DNA of 28,020 bases from Mnemiopsis leidyi (GCA_000226015.1 JH153203.1:24348-52367), one strand, 5' to 3'. Positions 1 to 11,892 are shown, counted from the first letter of the stretch. Numbers and translations are program-made. The notes: a model not told the origin generated them from the sequence alone.

Positions 1-215
1 CACACTACACACACACACACACACACCATACACACACACAACACACACACACACTCACACACTCACACTCACACACACACTCACACTCACACTCACACTC
101 ACACTCACACTCACACTCACACTCACACTCACACTCACACTCACACTCACACTCACACTCACACTCACACTCACACTCACACTCACACACACTCACACAC
201 ACACTCACACACACA
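1..215. repeat. (CACACT)n/(CA)n microsatellite
   Basis: Nearly pure CA and CACACT repeat running from the window edge. It lies in the intron that follows exon 5 of GPCR gene A and begins about 13 nt inside that intron. Read on the minus (sense) strand it becomes (GAGTGT)n, so about 23 exact GTGAGT hexamers, each a good 5' splice-site consensus, follow the authentic donor. Confidence 0.97.
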
Positions 216-228
216 GAACTTGACTGAC

Positions 229-2489
229 CTGATGACACAACAGAACGCTTCTTGGTGGCGAGGAAAGATCTGATACTAGCCATCCTAATGGGGTAGAGCC
301 AGGGGTTTATCATGGGTCCCAGAAACACCAGAACTTTTGTTATTATCACGTAGTGCTGAAAAGGTCGGAGAATTCTGTTACTTTGAGTGTACTAACTTAC
401 CAATTTTTAAATGAAGTATAAATCTAATAAATTCGGAAAATTCGATCGAAAATTCGATCGAAAATTCCCAAAAATCAAAGAAATAACAACGCTGCTAATC
501 ACATACACAGAAGTAAATTTCTATATAATCCAACTAGCATAAGAATTCAGGATGTTATGGGCTACTTGAATTGCAACCCTTTAATCATATTTAATCTAAA
601 TGATTAATTAACTAACATGAGTGTATTTAAGAGAATTAAAGATGCAGCTATCAACAGATCCATCCTCCAGCCTGACGGTGGTATCACAGTCCTCCCACGT
701 CTCGAATCTCCTCTCCATCTGATAAACTCGCATGGGGAGCGTGCAGATTAGAAGGAGCACCGCTTGCACTGTCGACACTATAGAGTTCATCCTGATACTC
801 TTAGTTACTCTGGGAGGAAATTATTGATAGATCTTGGAACGTTCTAATTTTATGATTTGTGTTCAGTCAAACTGTTCAGTCAAAATTTTTATTTTCGGAA
901 CAAACCAGCTAATTTTGGTTTGAAATAAAATTTTAAATCCCACTATTATGATGCGATTTCAAGATGAAGTTTCAAAACTCACTCTTCCTGTCGCTTGACG
1001 TTGTTTTTCTGGAAAGCAGCACTTTCAATGAGTTTTCGAATAATGAGACCATTAGAGATGAGGAGACTGAGGACGGCTGCCATCAGAACCAGAGGGTGGG
1101 AAATGTTCTCCCACCACTGGAACACCTTGCCCGCCGGCCACCGTTCTTCTCTCGGTAATTGCAAAGTACAACCTGGACAATGGTGCTGTAAATTGTTAAG
1201 TACAACCTGGACAATGTTTCTGTAAATTGTAAAGTACACCCAAAAATTTTGTAGATTAGTGTTGGAAGTTATGGAGAAACGAATAAGCAATCGTAACAAC
1301 AATTATGAACAATTTATTCTCGGAATGATATTCTACAACTTTCTCACTTTCTGTAAATTTTAAGGATCGTAATAGACTATTACTAATAGTAGTAATAGCA
1401 TTCAATGTTTCTGAGGGTACTTGAAACTACTGCAAAAGTACCAAAAGTGAATTATAAATTACTTCATGTAGACTTATATATATGTTAATAGCAAATGTAA
1501 CTAATATAGCAACTTAAGCTACAATAGCAACTGTAACTACCATAAAACTGAACTACTAAAGCAACTGTAAACCCACAAATTGAACTTAATAACTACTTAA
1601 CAACTTACTCATGAATACTTGGCTTTTGGTGTCAGTTCCATTATCGTAAGCGAATCCCTTACACTTAAATGAGTTCCTCATGATATAATCATTAGCCTCC
1701 TCCAAATCAGGATGACCCGCCACGTCAGCAGCCGTCTCCTTGATCGTCTTGTCTGCCATTTTGATGTAAGGGACGGTCAGCAGGAGGAAGGGCACGGTTA
1801 CACAGAGCAGACAAGCGACTGTAGTTCGTCTGGCTTTAATGGAGAATGTGTATGTGAGGGGACGACAGATGTGCCCCGCTCGATCCAGGCAGATTGCTAC
1901 CACGACAAACAACTGGAGCCAAACTAGGTAGTCAAGTATTGGCTCTACTACTGCCCTGAAATGTTGGGGTTTACTAATCAGCTTATCTGCACTGGAAAAA
2001 TATAGCAATATTTACGTAGCTTATTTACGTACCAATATTGACGTAGCTAAGCGATAGCTCTAAGAAAGCTTGTCTGAATTTGATCTACTGCCTGATTACT
2101 GACCGGTTGTAGAGACTGTTTCCCAAGGAGGTGGAACAAGTGGAGAAGAAGACAGCTGCAGGGATCCCCACCAACAAGACCAACAGCACGTCCGCTACCG
2201 ACAACAACACGCAGAACACGTTAGACTGAAAAAAGGGGTGTTCTAGAATCTTCTTCAAGTTCTTCCACACAGCGTAGAAGCAGGAGAAGTTCCCGACCAG
2301 TGTGATGATGACCATGACCCAGAGAAAACCTCCCAATATCCTCAGTTCCCGTACTGACCAGATGGCGTCATGAGTCTGGGCCTTCTCTGTGGTGTAGTTC
2401 AGGTTGTCCGGTTCCAGAGTGGGCCCAGTGTAGGGAGTGGTGGTCAGGGGGCCGTGTGTGACACCCGCGTAGGTGGTCGGTTCTGACAT
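229..2489 (-). CDS. Rhodopsin-like (class A) GPCR, gene A, 3' partial
   Basis: Seven-helix receptor, inferred to sit in the plasma membrane. Coding exons (minus strand): 2489-2104, 1955-1609, 1172-983, 809-617, 355-229, giving 414 residues plus one base of a split codon. The tail exon is off the left edge. Approximate helices: TM1 50-75 with GN at 66-67; TM2 86-113 with D100 (2.50); TM3 134-156 ending DRA 153-155; TM4 172-194; TM5 267-290; TM6 315-338; TM7 373-393 with NPWLY 389-393. N-glycosylation sequons lie in the N-terminus (NYT) and loop 2 (NGT). Loop 2 carries C227 and C246. Loop 3 between TM6 and TM7 is about 22 residues longer than in gene B and holds C349 and C362. The start is the ATG at 2489: the frame is open about 45 nt further upstream but I see no ATG there. 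All splice junctions keep phase (2,1,2,0,1). The terminal donor at 228 is supported by the equivalent gene B junction. Ligand unknown; no named subfamily recognised. Confidence 0.86.
1161..1240 (-). repeat. 34-bp tandem duplication across the exon 3 acceptor of gene A
   Basis: On the minus strand a unit ending ATTGTCCAG followed by GTTGTACTT occurs twice, 34 nt apart, with a partial third unit upstream. The downstream copy gives the exon 3 start at 1172, which keeps the frame and matches the CTLQL start of the paralog exon. The upstream copy offers an identical acceptor with exon start 1206, but in the phase set by exon 2 it reaches a TAA after two further codons. Confidence 0.85.
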
Positions 2490-5092
2490 CTTATCTCGGT
2501 CTATTGGGGGTTTGCGGGGGTTACTTAGGGACAATGAATATGTAGATTGGGACTATGTAGATAGATGATAAGTTTAAGTATGTGCGGCAATACATAGTTC
2601 ACTTGATATTTTAACAGCGAGCACAGCTAATGGAAACGAGAGCAAAAATTGCAGAAATAAATAAGATTTCCCCGAATGGAATTGAAATAGAAAGAAGCCG
2701 GTCATAATTGAGACGTTTGGACACGAGCTAGCACAAAACATACAACTGCGAGACGATTTGTAACATGGGGGTTGTCCTTGTCAGCTAAATAAATAGCGCA
2801 GCAGATCACACAAACAGTCGGGCAACATCACGGTAATAGGGCAAAAAGTTTGCAAAAAGTGAGCAGCACAGGAGCAAAAAAAGGGTGTAGAGAGTGAGGA
2901 CGGTAAACCAGAACGACAAATGTCTGTAAAAGGGAACCTGATGAATAGGTATCTGAAACAAAATCCCCAGTGCAGGGGTGCACCCATATAAGAAGGGAGA
3001 TGCCAGTTTCGCGGTAGTACGAGGTAAGTAGCGGCTGTTTTCTGGTTTCACTTGGCTCGCTGTGTAGTATGTACCAACTACCAGGCCGGAGACGTTGATC
3101 TCTGCTGTGGAATGAACGTGTTACTAATTCTTTTCTTTTTAGTCGGGAAAAAATTGTTCCCAACTTAGTGCTTGCTGCAAGGACTGTCACTTGAAGGGAA
3201 AAAACAGGAAACTCGATAAATGAAGTGAATTTATAGGGACGAATAACATGACCGTGAATGTAACACTTTAATGTAAACTATCTGACTGTCAACAATCCCA
3301 CTGCAGTGGAGAGACTTAGGTTAACTGAGATAATACTTTTTCAGCCGACCAGTCCAGTGTGAAGGGGTCAGTAATGACCCAGTAATTGACACCAGTCACG
3401 CTCTCCCAACACGAGCTACATTTTACAAATTCTTGTTGTTCAAGTAAAGACTGTCGGAGACGCAGAGTACCGGACAATTACTAAGTTTTACGTCATCTCG
3501 ATGTTGTAACTTTTATCCGATATAAAATGTACAGGACGACTGACGATTGTAAGACTGTGTATCGACTATAAGGTGTAATATTTCATTTAGCAATTAAAGT
3601 GAGAAATCAGAATCTATAAACAGAACGAAAGAAAAATCGCCTGTCATCAAAGAAGAACAAAGAATTACTGTCGATAATGCATCACGTCCCTGTAGTAACA
3701 GGAATTCCGAGCTCTAACTGTTCCCTCACCACTTACTGAATGTCTCGCTGTACACAGATATGTCCTTTAAAGATCATCACAAACCAGCACTAAATATCTT
3801 CGGCATAAATGAACAATCTAAACGACGATTATTTGAATAAAGTCAGTCTGAGCCTGTGCACACACAAACTTAAAATTTGTCGGAAACACTGCAACATCAG
3901 ATTCTTACAAACTTTAAGAAACGATGTAGAAAATTGAAGCAAGTCGTAAGTAAATACCGCAAAACCGCCAAAATTGTGAATCAGAGTTATGAATGGCTTC
4001 TCCGCAAAACGCATAAGCAGGAAAAAGCTCGGTAGAAAATTAGAGAAATGAGAAAGTCAGGGCTGAACTACGAATACCGTAGGTTAAGAACCACAGCTTT
4101 AATAGCCCAATTTAATATGTGCATACAAACCTCGAGACAGGATATAATATCGCCTGATCTACTCTATGAATCACAAAAATGCTCCATCATAGAAACAACT
4201 TAATAACTCACAATGTGTTTGACGTACAGCGAGAAAGAGGAATGTGGAATCTACAATATAAATACATGTTACACGCCCAGGAACACGTGTAAAACGTAAA
4301 GTCACGGCCTACGTTGTGTAAACAATGTGAAGAAAAGAGGAACAAAAGTTCAGAACAAAAGGATATTATCGCGATATGTGCGATTATTTAACACCTGAAC
4401 TTCGTGTGAAGTCTGTATTGATGTTTTCATATCTCGCATAAGGTCCGTTGTAGGCGGTAATAACACTGTAAAGGAACTGCTTGGACATTTTAAAACGGAC
4501 AATAGGGAGAGTAACGTTTTCTTTTCAAAGGTGTCTGCTTTCCGTATTTCCACCATTGTTCATAAACACAGCGACACACTGTTTCAGTTGGCAGTTTTGC
4601 GAGAGCTTTCGTTCAAGATCAAATGTCACTTTGTTAAACTTTAAACGATCTCAAAACGAGAAAACAAGGAATAAAACTGCAGTGTAAGAGCGATATCGAT
4701 AATCCAATATGAGAATATGGTGCACTGATGACTGATTTACATTCCTACAGCTACATTCAAACCCTGTAACTTGTGAATGATAGTGATACTCCGTTATTAC
4801 TAAATCTAATTTCATGATTTCAGGACAAAGTCAAGAAAGTAAACAGTCTAGAATTTCAAATCTTAACAAGTTTACAATGTTCATTAACAACGGTCAACGT
4901 TTAATATTTGAAGCACAAACTTTCAAACGGCTTTAACCATTTACATTTATAGCAATGTAAGAGCAAACAAGGATTCCGGATACGGCTGACAGTAAAGCGG
5001 ATGAAAGAATGAAGGCATTACCATTGCCCATTTGCAGGCCACAGGGCTCGGCAGCTGAAACTTACTAAAACGAGCGCTGAAATGAATGATGA
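2490..5092. other. Upstream flank of gene A, no gene seen
   Basis: AT-rich intergenic DNA. The start of this stretch should hold the 5' UTR and promoter of gene A, but I see no decisive TATA box or initiator for it. A plus-strand TATA-like TATAAGAA near 2986 with a strong donor GTAAGT about 40 nt further on is compatible with a short noncoding exon, but nothing else supports it. Overlapping minus-strand open frames at 2781-3190 show no recognisable protein. Confidence 0.5.
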
Positions 5093-5099
5093 TTATTTA

Positions 5100-5185
5100 T
5101 TTACGCACGTGCGCGCGCCACTCCATGACTGTGACCATATAATAACGACATAACGTGACGTCACGATAACATTTTCCAATGTAAC
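5100..5185. promoter_or_regulatory. Promoter-like cluster: NRF1-like, CRE and CCAAT
   Basis: Within about 80 nt there is a GC-rich GCACGTGCGCGCGCC stretch (E-box plus NRF1-like core), a perfect 12-bp palindrome CGTGACGTCACG at 5154-5165 containing the full cyclic-AMP response element TGACGTCA, and a CCAAT at about 5175-5180. The block is CpG-rich against AT-rich surroundings. Clusters of this kind mark housekeeping or bidirectional promoters in animals. I could not find a convincing gene on either side, so the call is from motifs only. Confidence 0.4.
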
Positions 5186-8100
5186 GCGTTGTCTGCAATA
5201 AGGTGTGTATAGCATTGTCGATCTCAACACTAACCCGAGTGATCGAGAGACGAATAGAGTTACAGCGGTAATCTTTCTGCAGAAGAAGCGAGGATAACGA
5301 TTGGAAGCGCTGATCACCACGAATGAAACTAGAGCGGCTGATTACATCAACTGATCAGGAAATAATAGGAAGCCACCCGAGCGTCAGCGTCCTGCCGGCA
5401 ATTGTGAGGAGTATAGGACTAGGATATCGTCAGTGTGTAATGATGTAAAGTGATCTCCGCCTTATTGATATGAAGTACAGTACAGAGACGCCACATACTT
5501 AACGAGATGTGTTTAGTTATCAGCCTGCCTAAGTTTAAACAACGTTGTTTAAACTATCAAATTATCGAAGTAATTATGAATTATACCTTAATTATAATCA
5601 GATAGGGTTGCCCGATTCTGGCGTCCGGTAATACGGGGAACTCAACCAAGCAACAAGAGTTTTCAAAAACGGGTCAGGCAGTCACCATGAGTCGGTCATA
5701 ACATTAACAAATTATATTCGTCTAACGTTCTGAGAAGCGAGAGTCGGGTATAACACTATAACAGCTACAAGTCATAACAATGTCCTTATCTGAATTCTCG
5801 GGTGGCACTCAGCAGAATTAGTTGCAAGACTGTGTTGGGCTAGAGTGAGGTACAAGGCGTTGCAGCACTTGTTAAACAAATAAAACTCTGATCTTGTTTG
5901 ATAGAAGCGGTATGTGTGACGTGTGTTCCTAGTCAGCTGGTCCCTAATTTCCTAATTTCCTAATGGCTGGAACTTGTTATTTCTTGTTAGAACTTATTAC
6001 GTCGATGTATTTGGTCTAGTCAATCCAGACTTGCTGTTGCCTGGTTTCCATAGAGTCCCACGTGCCCGCAAAATATCTTACGACACGGTGAATATGTGTG
6101 CTCTAGAAGTAGGTTCCTGGTCCTGGTGCAACTGCTGAACGGAGCTGCAACAATTCATATTTGTCGGTGAAGGAAACCGTCTGTGAAGATGATTAGGCGG
6201 AGATTAACAGTTAACTAGGATGCAGAGTGCGAACCAGGAGATATACACTTATCACCTTTCAGTAGGATATGCAGGAACGCGATGTGTAAATGACGAAATA
6301 TGGGAAATCTGCAGCTGAACCTGACTGAATACTGATTGATTAACAAACTGTAATTTGGACAAGTCTCTACGTCTGATTACCAAATACAATAATTGTAAAC
6401 CTACAATAACATTACAGATCTGAAGTTCCGGAGTTGAGGGATTTGGGATTGTAATGTTATACACTTTACAGTGTAAATTGTAATTTGAAAACTTTCCAAA
6501 TAATAACTTCAACAATCAGTATAAAAATGTTATTAATCGAGAGAAAACGTCAACGTTTAACGAAAATAACAAGACCTTAGAATTAGAGTTGCATAACAAA
6601 CACAAAACAAAGGCCGTATCTATCAAACTGAGTTCTGAGATTTCTGGGAGTTCTTGTTAATTGAGTTGTGTCGTGCTGACAGCCGTGTTTGCAGAACCCA
6701 CTCTCACTTTTTCACTTTCAGCAAGTCAGAAGAAATTAACTTTTATCACAGTGGATAGGGAAGTCATTAGATACTTTCACTCATGCGGCCATGCTGGTCA
6801 TGGGATGGATTTTATATTGAAAGAGCCAGTGACAGAGAAAGTGAAAACGAGAAACATTTTCTCTTTATGCAGCGAGCAAGAAAGACGTGCTAGGTAGGTA
6901 AAGTTAGCATTGTTTAGCTAAATAGGGGTGATTAAATTCCTCTGTTTAATTGAGGGGTTAAGTTACAGAAACTGTGTTGAGATTATCTCAGATAATTTAG
7001 CACTTGTCATGCTCATCAGCAGTGCTTTACTGTGATCTCCAGGACTTGGGGAGAACGACACTTAGTAGTTACCAGCGACAGATGAGATGGAGTTATAATT
7101 GAACTTCTCGTCTGAAACTTATTAACAGCTGAATTTACTGATTAGAATCAGATAATCTTACCTTTGTGTGGCGGCAGAAAGTTGCAAGATGAGATTCTAA
7201 CCAGCGGTACCAGAACTCCATGCAGGGCTTTAGATTTAGGGCAATTTACAGGAACCCTCACTGAACTCCTTTAGTTTAAGTTTGATTCCATAAACTTCAG
7301 TGACTGATGGGTAACATGTAGACTCAACATTAGTATTAATAAAGGGGATAGGACTTTCTCAATAATAAATTTGGCTTTTAACTTGACAGCTCTATGTCTT
7401 GAAAAGTAAAATACTGGCATTATTAGTATCAAGAGAGAAAGACCAACGGACTTTTGCTAGATCTTCATCTGAACACCACGTCACCACGTCTCTACCAATT
7501 ACCATGGAATCATCCCTCGTCACTACAACGACATCAAGAGTGCCATGAAAAGAAACACACGAAATAGCGTCTTGAAGTTAGTTAAACTTAAAGCTAAATC
7601 TTCATTTTCCCAACCATCGACTAAGTTCAACTTTTTCCGGCGTAAATCCCTGCTGACGCCTGACGCCTGGTCGCCTGATTCCTACAGAATTATGTTGGGG
7701 TCAGTAATTCAAGTGATCTATGAAGGTTTAGCGTGTACAATACCTACTGTAGATTAACAATTGTTCAGCTCTCCCCACTCTTCACCTATATGTAAAGCAT
7801 TGTTGTCTGCACAAACCGGATGGTGAAATCCACACTCCCCATTTCAGATTGTATTTGTATAACTACAATTGTTAGTGTCAGCTCAATTTGTATTATAATG
7901 GTAATCCTAACATGAAACTTAATGTTGCTACTTCCTACAAATTTCAGTAGTTGCAGTTCCTGCATCTTTTCATTTATCTTAAGGAAGGTTAGGGGATGCT
8001 ATCCCCAGGACAGCTGGTATTTATCTCGGTAGAATTTGTTATGGTGTGTACTTAAATGTTGTTATTGAAGTGTACTTTGTACTTTGTAGTTAAGCTAAGC

Positions 8101-9003
8101 TACATTTACTTCTATAAATAAGTAAGTGGACACCTGTACAGAAACTCCACTTATAATTTATTGAGTGATTGTTTTATTGAAGAAACTTTTGATTGATTAT
8201 GAAATGCAAACTTGTACGGTAAAAACATTATGTCGGACCTAATCTAAACTGTTGTCGCTTGTTTCAGTTTCAGGCTAAAGTGCAGTTTTGCTGATAATCG
8301 ATTTGAGAAACGACATTTTTCTTAAAATTGCCGAAAATTAGCGCCTACTGACCGTTTTTTAATGCTCACAAAATCTGGAGATCCAGTTGATGGCGCACCT
8401 GTTTCTACTTCGCGGTATCTTTACCCGTGACTTTTGAAGTTTAAGCAATCAGGTTTGAGTAACTTACGCAGCTGGCACAGCCTTCTTTTTATCAGCCACT
8501 GGAAGATTCTTGGTGGTTTTTTGATCGTTTAGAAATCCGGTACATATCTCGTACCGGGGCCAAAAACCATAATTGTAGCTTCCAGAGGCTATATAGGGGT
8601 CCCCTTTATAGTTCAACAATAAGGTTTCTGTCAAAGTGAATCATGCTCTCAGTGCTCTCCTTAGCTCTGTTTAGATATTGTTTACTCGAGCGTGAAGGAT
8701 GATAATCGCCATGTAAATGGTGCCTCACCCAGTGCTAGGGGACTAACTAGATAACTAACTAACTAACTAATTAGTATGAGGTCCTATAGTATAAGGTCCG
8801 CTAGCTAAGTGTTTCTTACAACATCCCAGGGTCAGGAGTATTGTCACACTCCCCATTCTAGAACTTGGGCTCGTTTATCTGCAATATCTGCAATATCCAG
8901 CCTATTGTCTTTACACAACCAGCATGATTAGATTTATATAATTCATGCTCGTGCATATTTGCATGGCAGTTCCTTCTTGAGAAAACAGTTTGTTTTCTTG
9001 CTG
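5186..9003. other. Intergenic stretch, no gene seen
   Basis: Both strands have only short open frames. The best with an ATG (7545-7757, 70 codons, basic) shows no family I know and no splice context. The region includes a short (ACTA)n run near 8750-8770 and a 7-bp-stem hairpin around 8537-8557. Nothing else could be supported. Confidence 0.5.
5532..5555. repeat. 24-bp perfect palindrome
   Basis: Two 12-nt arms with no spacer, each containing GTTTAAAC, itself an 8-bp palindrome. The centre is AACGTT. No target-site duplication or larger inverted repeat was seen around it. Confidence 0.9.
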
Positions 9004-9074
9004 TTGCTCATAAACTTAAACTTGACCAGAGTTTGAACCAAATATGACATTCAGTCACCACGCTATCACTAGAG

Positions 9075-9385
9075 TTTGAGCGGTGAGCCAACCGATTTTG
9101 AGTCTGCACGGGTCCCGAATCAATAAAACTTAAATCACCAGAGCTAAAATCACCAGCTTTTTAGTCAACAGGTTTTGAGTCACTAAAAATTGGTTCAACA
9201 GAGATTTATAGGAAAACAGATCTCGAGTAAATATTAAAGTTAGAATCATCAGAGCTTAATTCACCAGATCTTCAATCGATAGAACTTGATTCAGCAGAGT
9301 TCTATTATTTGAGCTTTATCAAACAGAAAATAAAGCACGAGTTATAATGATGGAACAATCAGAGCTTGAATAATAACTCGCCAGA
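9075..9385. repeat. Degenerate tandem array, about 15-20 bp unit
   Basis: Loose repetition of a unit resembling TTGAGTCACCAGAGCTT with varying spacing (forms such as AAATCACCAGAGCT, TTGATTCAGCAGAGTT). The copies are too diverged to count exactly. The same array occurs in the second duplication copy at about 10915-11245. Confidence 0.6.
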
Positions 9386-10139
9386 AGACTTGAGTTATTG
9401 TTAACTGAATTTGAGTCGTTAGATTTTGAGTTACAACTAGACCGAGTTTCCACTGCAGCTTGGATCGCCTTAAAGTTTGATTTGTTAGATCAGCTGACTG
9501 GAATCAGAGATTGTATCAACTTATCAAGTAAACATTGGGTTTTATCAGACAGCGAGGCACCCGTTAAAGTAATAAACTTTGGACGTATACTGAGTTGATA
9601 AGATTAAGTAAGTAAGTATAGTATGTCTCACAGATATGAGAAAATATAACATGCAGAATGCAAATAATAATCGGGGCAATTTTAAATACGGACCACTTTA
9701 CAAGTGTCAGTTTTGGACTACTAGATTTAGAAATGCAGACTTTTTCTTTGTTTAACTTCGAAATGAACTGCCGTACCCGTCAAAATCATAATTTACACCA
9801 AAATTGATACTCTCTACTGTTGCCTTGCGTTGCGGCAGCAGGTCAGGCAACGTCTGAAAAGTCTACTGTTTATTGATTTACGAACAATGTACAACTTCAA
9901 AAAAACAAGTCAATGATTAATACATAAAATCAATACTTACTGTTACCATAGATTAAAGATAGCACTTATGTTCGCAGTGAAACTGAACGGTTTACTTAAT
10001 CGGGAAACGAAACAACTTCCGCCACCGTAAATCAATAAGATCAATAAAACGAGACCTATAGCACAATACACGATACACGGTACACCACACAATTGGACTA
10101 AGACGTTGGTGGTATATGACATCGCTCTGACCTCTGTCA

Positions 10140-10200
10140 AACTCTGTTTTTTCGCGGGAAGTGAGCCGCGCGCACGCGTTAAAACGCCGCCTATTGGTTC
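10140..10200 (-). promoter_or_regulatory. Promoter-like GC block, copy 1 (E2F, NRF1, CCAAT)
   Basis: TTTTTTCGCGGGAA at 10147-10160 fits the E2F consensus, GCGCGCACGCG at 10168-10178 fits NRF1, and ATTGG at 10193-10197 is a CCAAT box read on the minus strand. On that strand the order is CCAAT, NRF1, E2F, then an ATG about 30 nt further on. The arrangement suits a core promoter firing to the left. The block is CpG-rich in an AT-rich neighbourhood. No confident downstream gene was found. Confidence 0.45.
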
Positions 10201-10371
10201 AAAAGATATCACGTTGGGCGCTGCCCTACAGTGAGTCGTTGTTATTTGTTTGAACTTTGATGGGTCTGTATCCGTATCACAGACGACCATTTGCATTTGG
10301 TGAGTTATCGTTTTAGTTTCGTTGTAGCGGAAAAGTGGCGCCGTAATCAACGTCAAGAATGTACCGATTAC

Positions 10372-10835
10372 AATATCTAAGGACACTGTCTGCTGTAGGA
10401 ATTTATTTATTACAGATGCACCACGGTTTATTTAGTTAAGATCACCAATGATCTTCCCTTGCTTGAAGGTGATATTGCACTTGCTACGTGTATCATGCCT
10501 GCTGTACTATTCTAAGCTTCATTTGTCATTTATTGAGGCCTCCCACTTAGAGAGGCTTCTTACTACTCCACATATTAGTGATTATAAACGTTTTCTGTAT
10601 TAGCCTAAAAACATACTGGGAGCATCGCTGCAAAGTTGCGATTTGCCAAGCAGCCTTACCCTCCTATTTACTTTAGGTTTATTTTCAATTTCTGTTTCTT
10701 CCTATATCTATACATTCTCCTTGTAAAATTCCTAATTCTCATTTCATGTTATCTTTATATACTGCACGACTGTGTGACTGCAAAAATATGACTGTGCTAC
10801 TCTGTGACTGTTTGACTATACCATTATAAGACTGC
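10372..10835. other. Unique sequence between copy 1 and the assembly gap
   Basis: No match to copy 2 seen by eye. It contains an imperfect inverted motif (GAGGCCTC and GAGGCTTC) near 10535-10560 and, just before the gap, a loose repetition of TGACTGTG-like words, which may be why the assembly broke here. No gene seen. Confidence 0.5.
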
Positions 10836-10845
10836 NNNNNNNNNN
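10836..10845. other. Assembly gap (10 N)
   Basis: Ten ambiguous bases, so true gap length is unknown. The right flank begins exactly with the first base of the second copy of the 1.3-kb duplication. Confidence 1.
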
Positions 10846-10914
10846 TTGCTCATAAACTTAAACTTAGACCAGAGTTTGAACCAAATATGACATTCAGTCA
10901 CCACGCTATCACTA

Positions 10915-11245
10915 GAGTTTGAGCGGTGAGCCAACCGATTTTGAGTCTGCACGGGTCCCGAATCAATAAAACTTAAATCACCAGAGCTAAAATCACCAGC
11001 TTTTTAGTCAACAGGTTTTGAGTCACTAAAAATTTATTCAACAGTGATTTATAGGAAAACAGATCTCGAGTAAATATTAAAGTTAGAATCATCAGAGCTT
11101 AATTCACCAGATCTTCAATCGATAGAACTTGACTCAGCATGAGAGTTTCATTCATTTGAGCTTTATCAAACAGAGAATAAAGTTAATGGAGCACGAGTTA
11201 TAATGATTGAACAATTACAATCAGAGCTTGAATAATCACTCGCCA
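10915..11245. repeat. Degenerate tandem array, copy in duplicate 2
   Basis: Counterpart of the array at 9075-9385, with the same loosely repeated TCACCAGAGCTT-type words and a few added or lost words (for example extra bases near 11143 and 11185). Confidence 0.6.
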
Positions 11246-11892
11246 GAAGACTTGAGTTATCGTTAACTGAGTTTGTGTCGTTAGATTTTGAGTCACATAT
11301 AGACCGAGTCACCACTGTAGCTTGAATCGCCTTAAAGTTTGATTCGTTAGATCAGCTGACTGGAATCAGAGCTGGTATCAACTTATCAAGTATCATACAG
11401 CGAGGCACCCGTTTGACTTTGATAAAAGTAATGAACTTTGGACGTATCCTGAGTTGCTAAGTAAGTAATTATAGTATGTCTCACAGTTATGAGAGAATGT
11501 AACATGCAGAATGCAAATAATAATCGGGGCAATTTTATATATACGGACCACTTTACAAGTGTCACCCTGGACTACTAGATTTAGAAATGCAGAATTGCAG
11601 ACATTTTATTTTCGAATGAGGGTCGGACAAAGTCAGACAATAATACAATAACCGTGAACAACATATGACGTTTTACTGCATAGATTAAAGATATAGCACA
11701 TATGTTCGCAGTGAAACTGAACGGTTTACTTAATCGTGAAACGGAACAACTTTCGCGGGTTCCGCCATCGTTAATCGATAAGATCAATAAAACGAGACCT
11801 ACAGCACATTACAGTTACACAGTACACGGTACAACACACAATTTAACTAAGACGCTGATAGCATATATGACATCGCTCCATGACCTCTGTCA

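Larger units (their letters stand above)
9004..10371. repeat. Direct duplication, copy 1 (about 1.37 kb)
   Basis: This segment reappears in the same orientation at 10846-12117. Long blocks are identical (for example the opening about 110 nt except for one indel), separated by substitutions and indels. Copy 1 carries roughly 180 nt at about 9750-9940 that copy 2 replaces with a shorter unrelated stretch. It contains a degenerate 15-20-bp tandem array, then a GC-rich promoter-like block. The minus strand has a 147-codon open frame (9943-10386) with a hydrophobic stretch, but copy 2 does not keep it open. Confidence 0.93.

Noticed and set aside
2490-2534. Upstream extension of gene A (15 extra residues to a TTG at 2534)
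   Set aside because: The extended start codon is TTG, not usual in animals. The ATG at 2489 is the first ATG in the open frame.
3050-3120. Sequence recalling a small structural RNA (CCAGGCCGGAGACGTTGATCT)
   Set aside because: Does not match 5S rRNA or U1 snRNA landmarks when compared from memory.
9943-10386. 147-codon minus-strand frame with a hydrophobic segment in duplication copy 1
   Set aside because: It starts without ATG, crosses the GC-rich promoter-like block, and is not open in the homologous copy 2. An ATG about 30 nt after that block remains a weak possibility for a short first exon.
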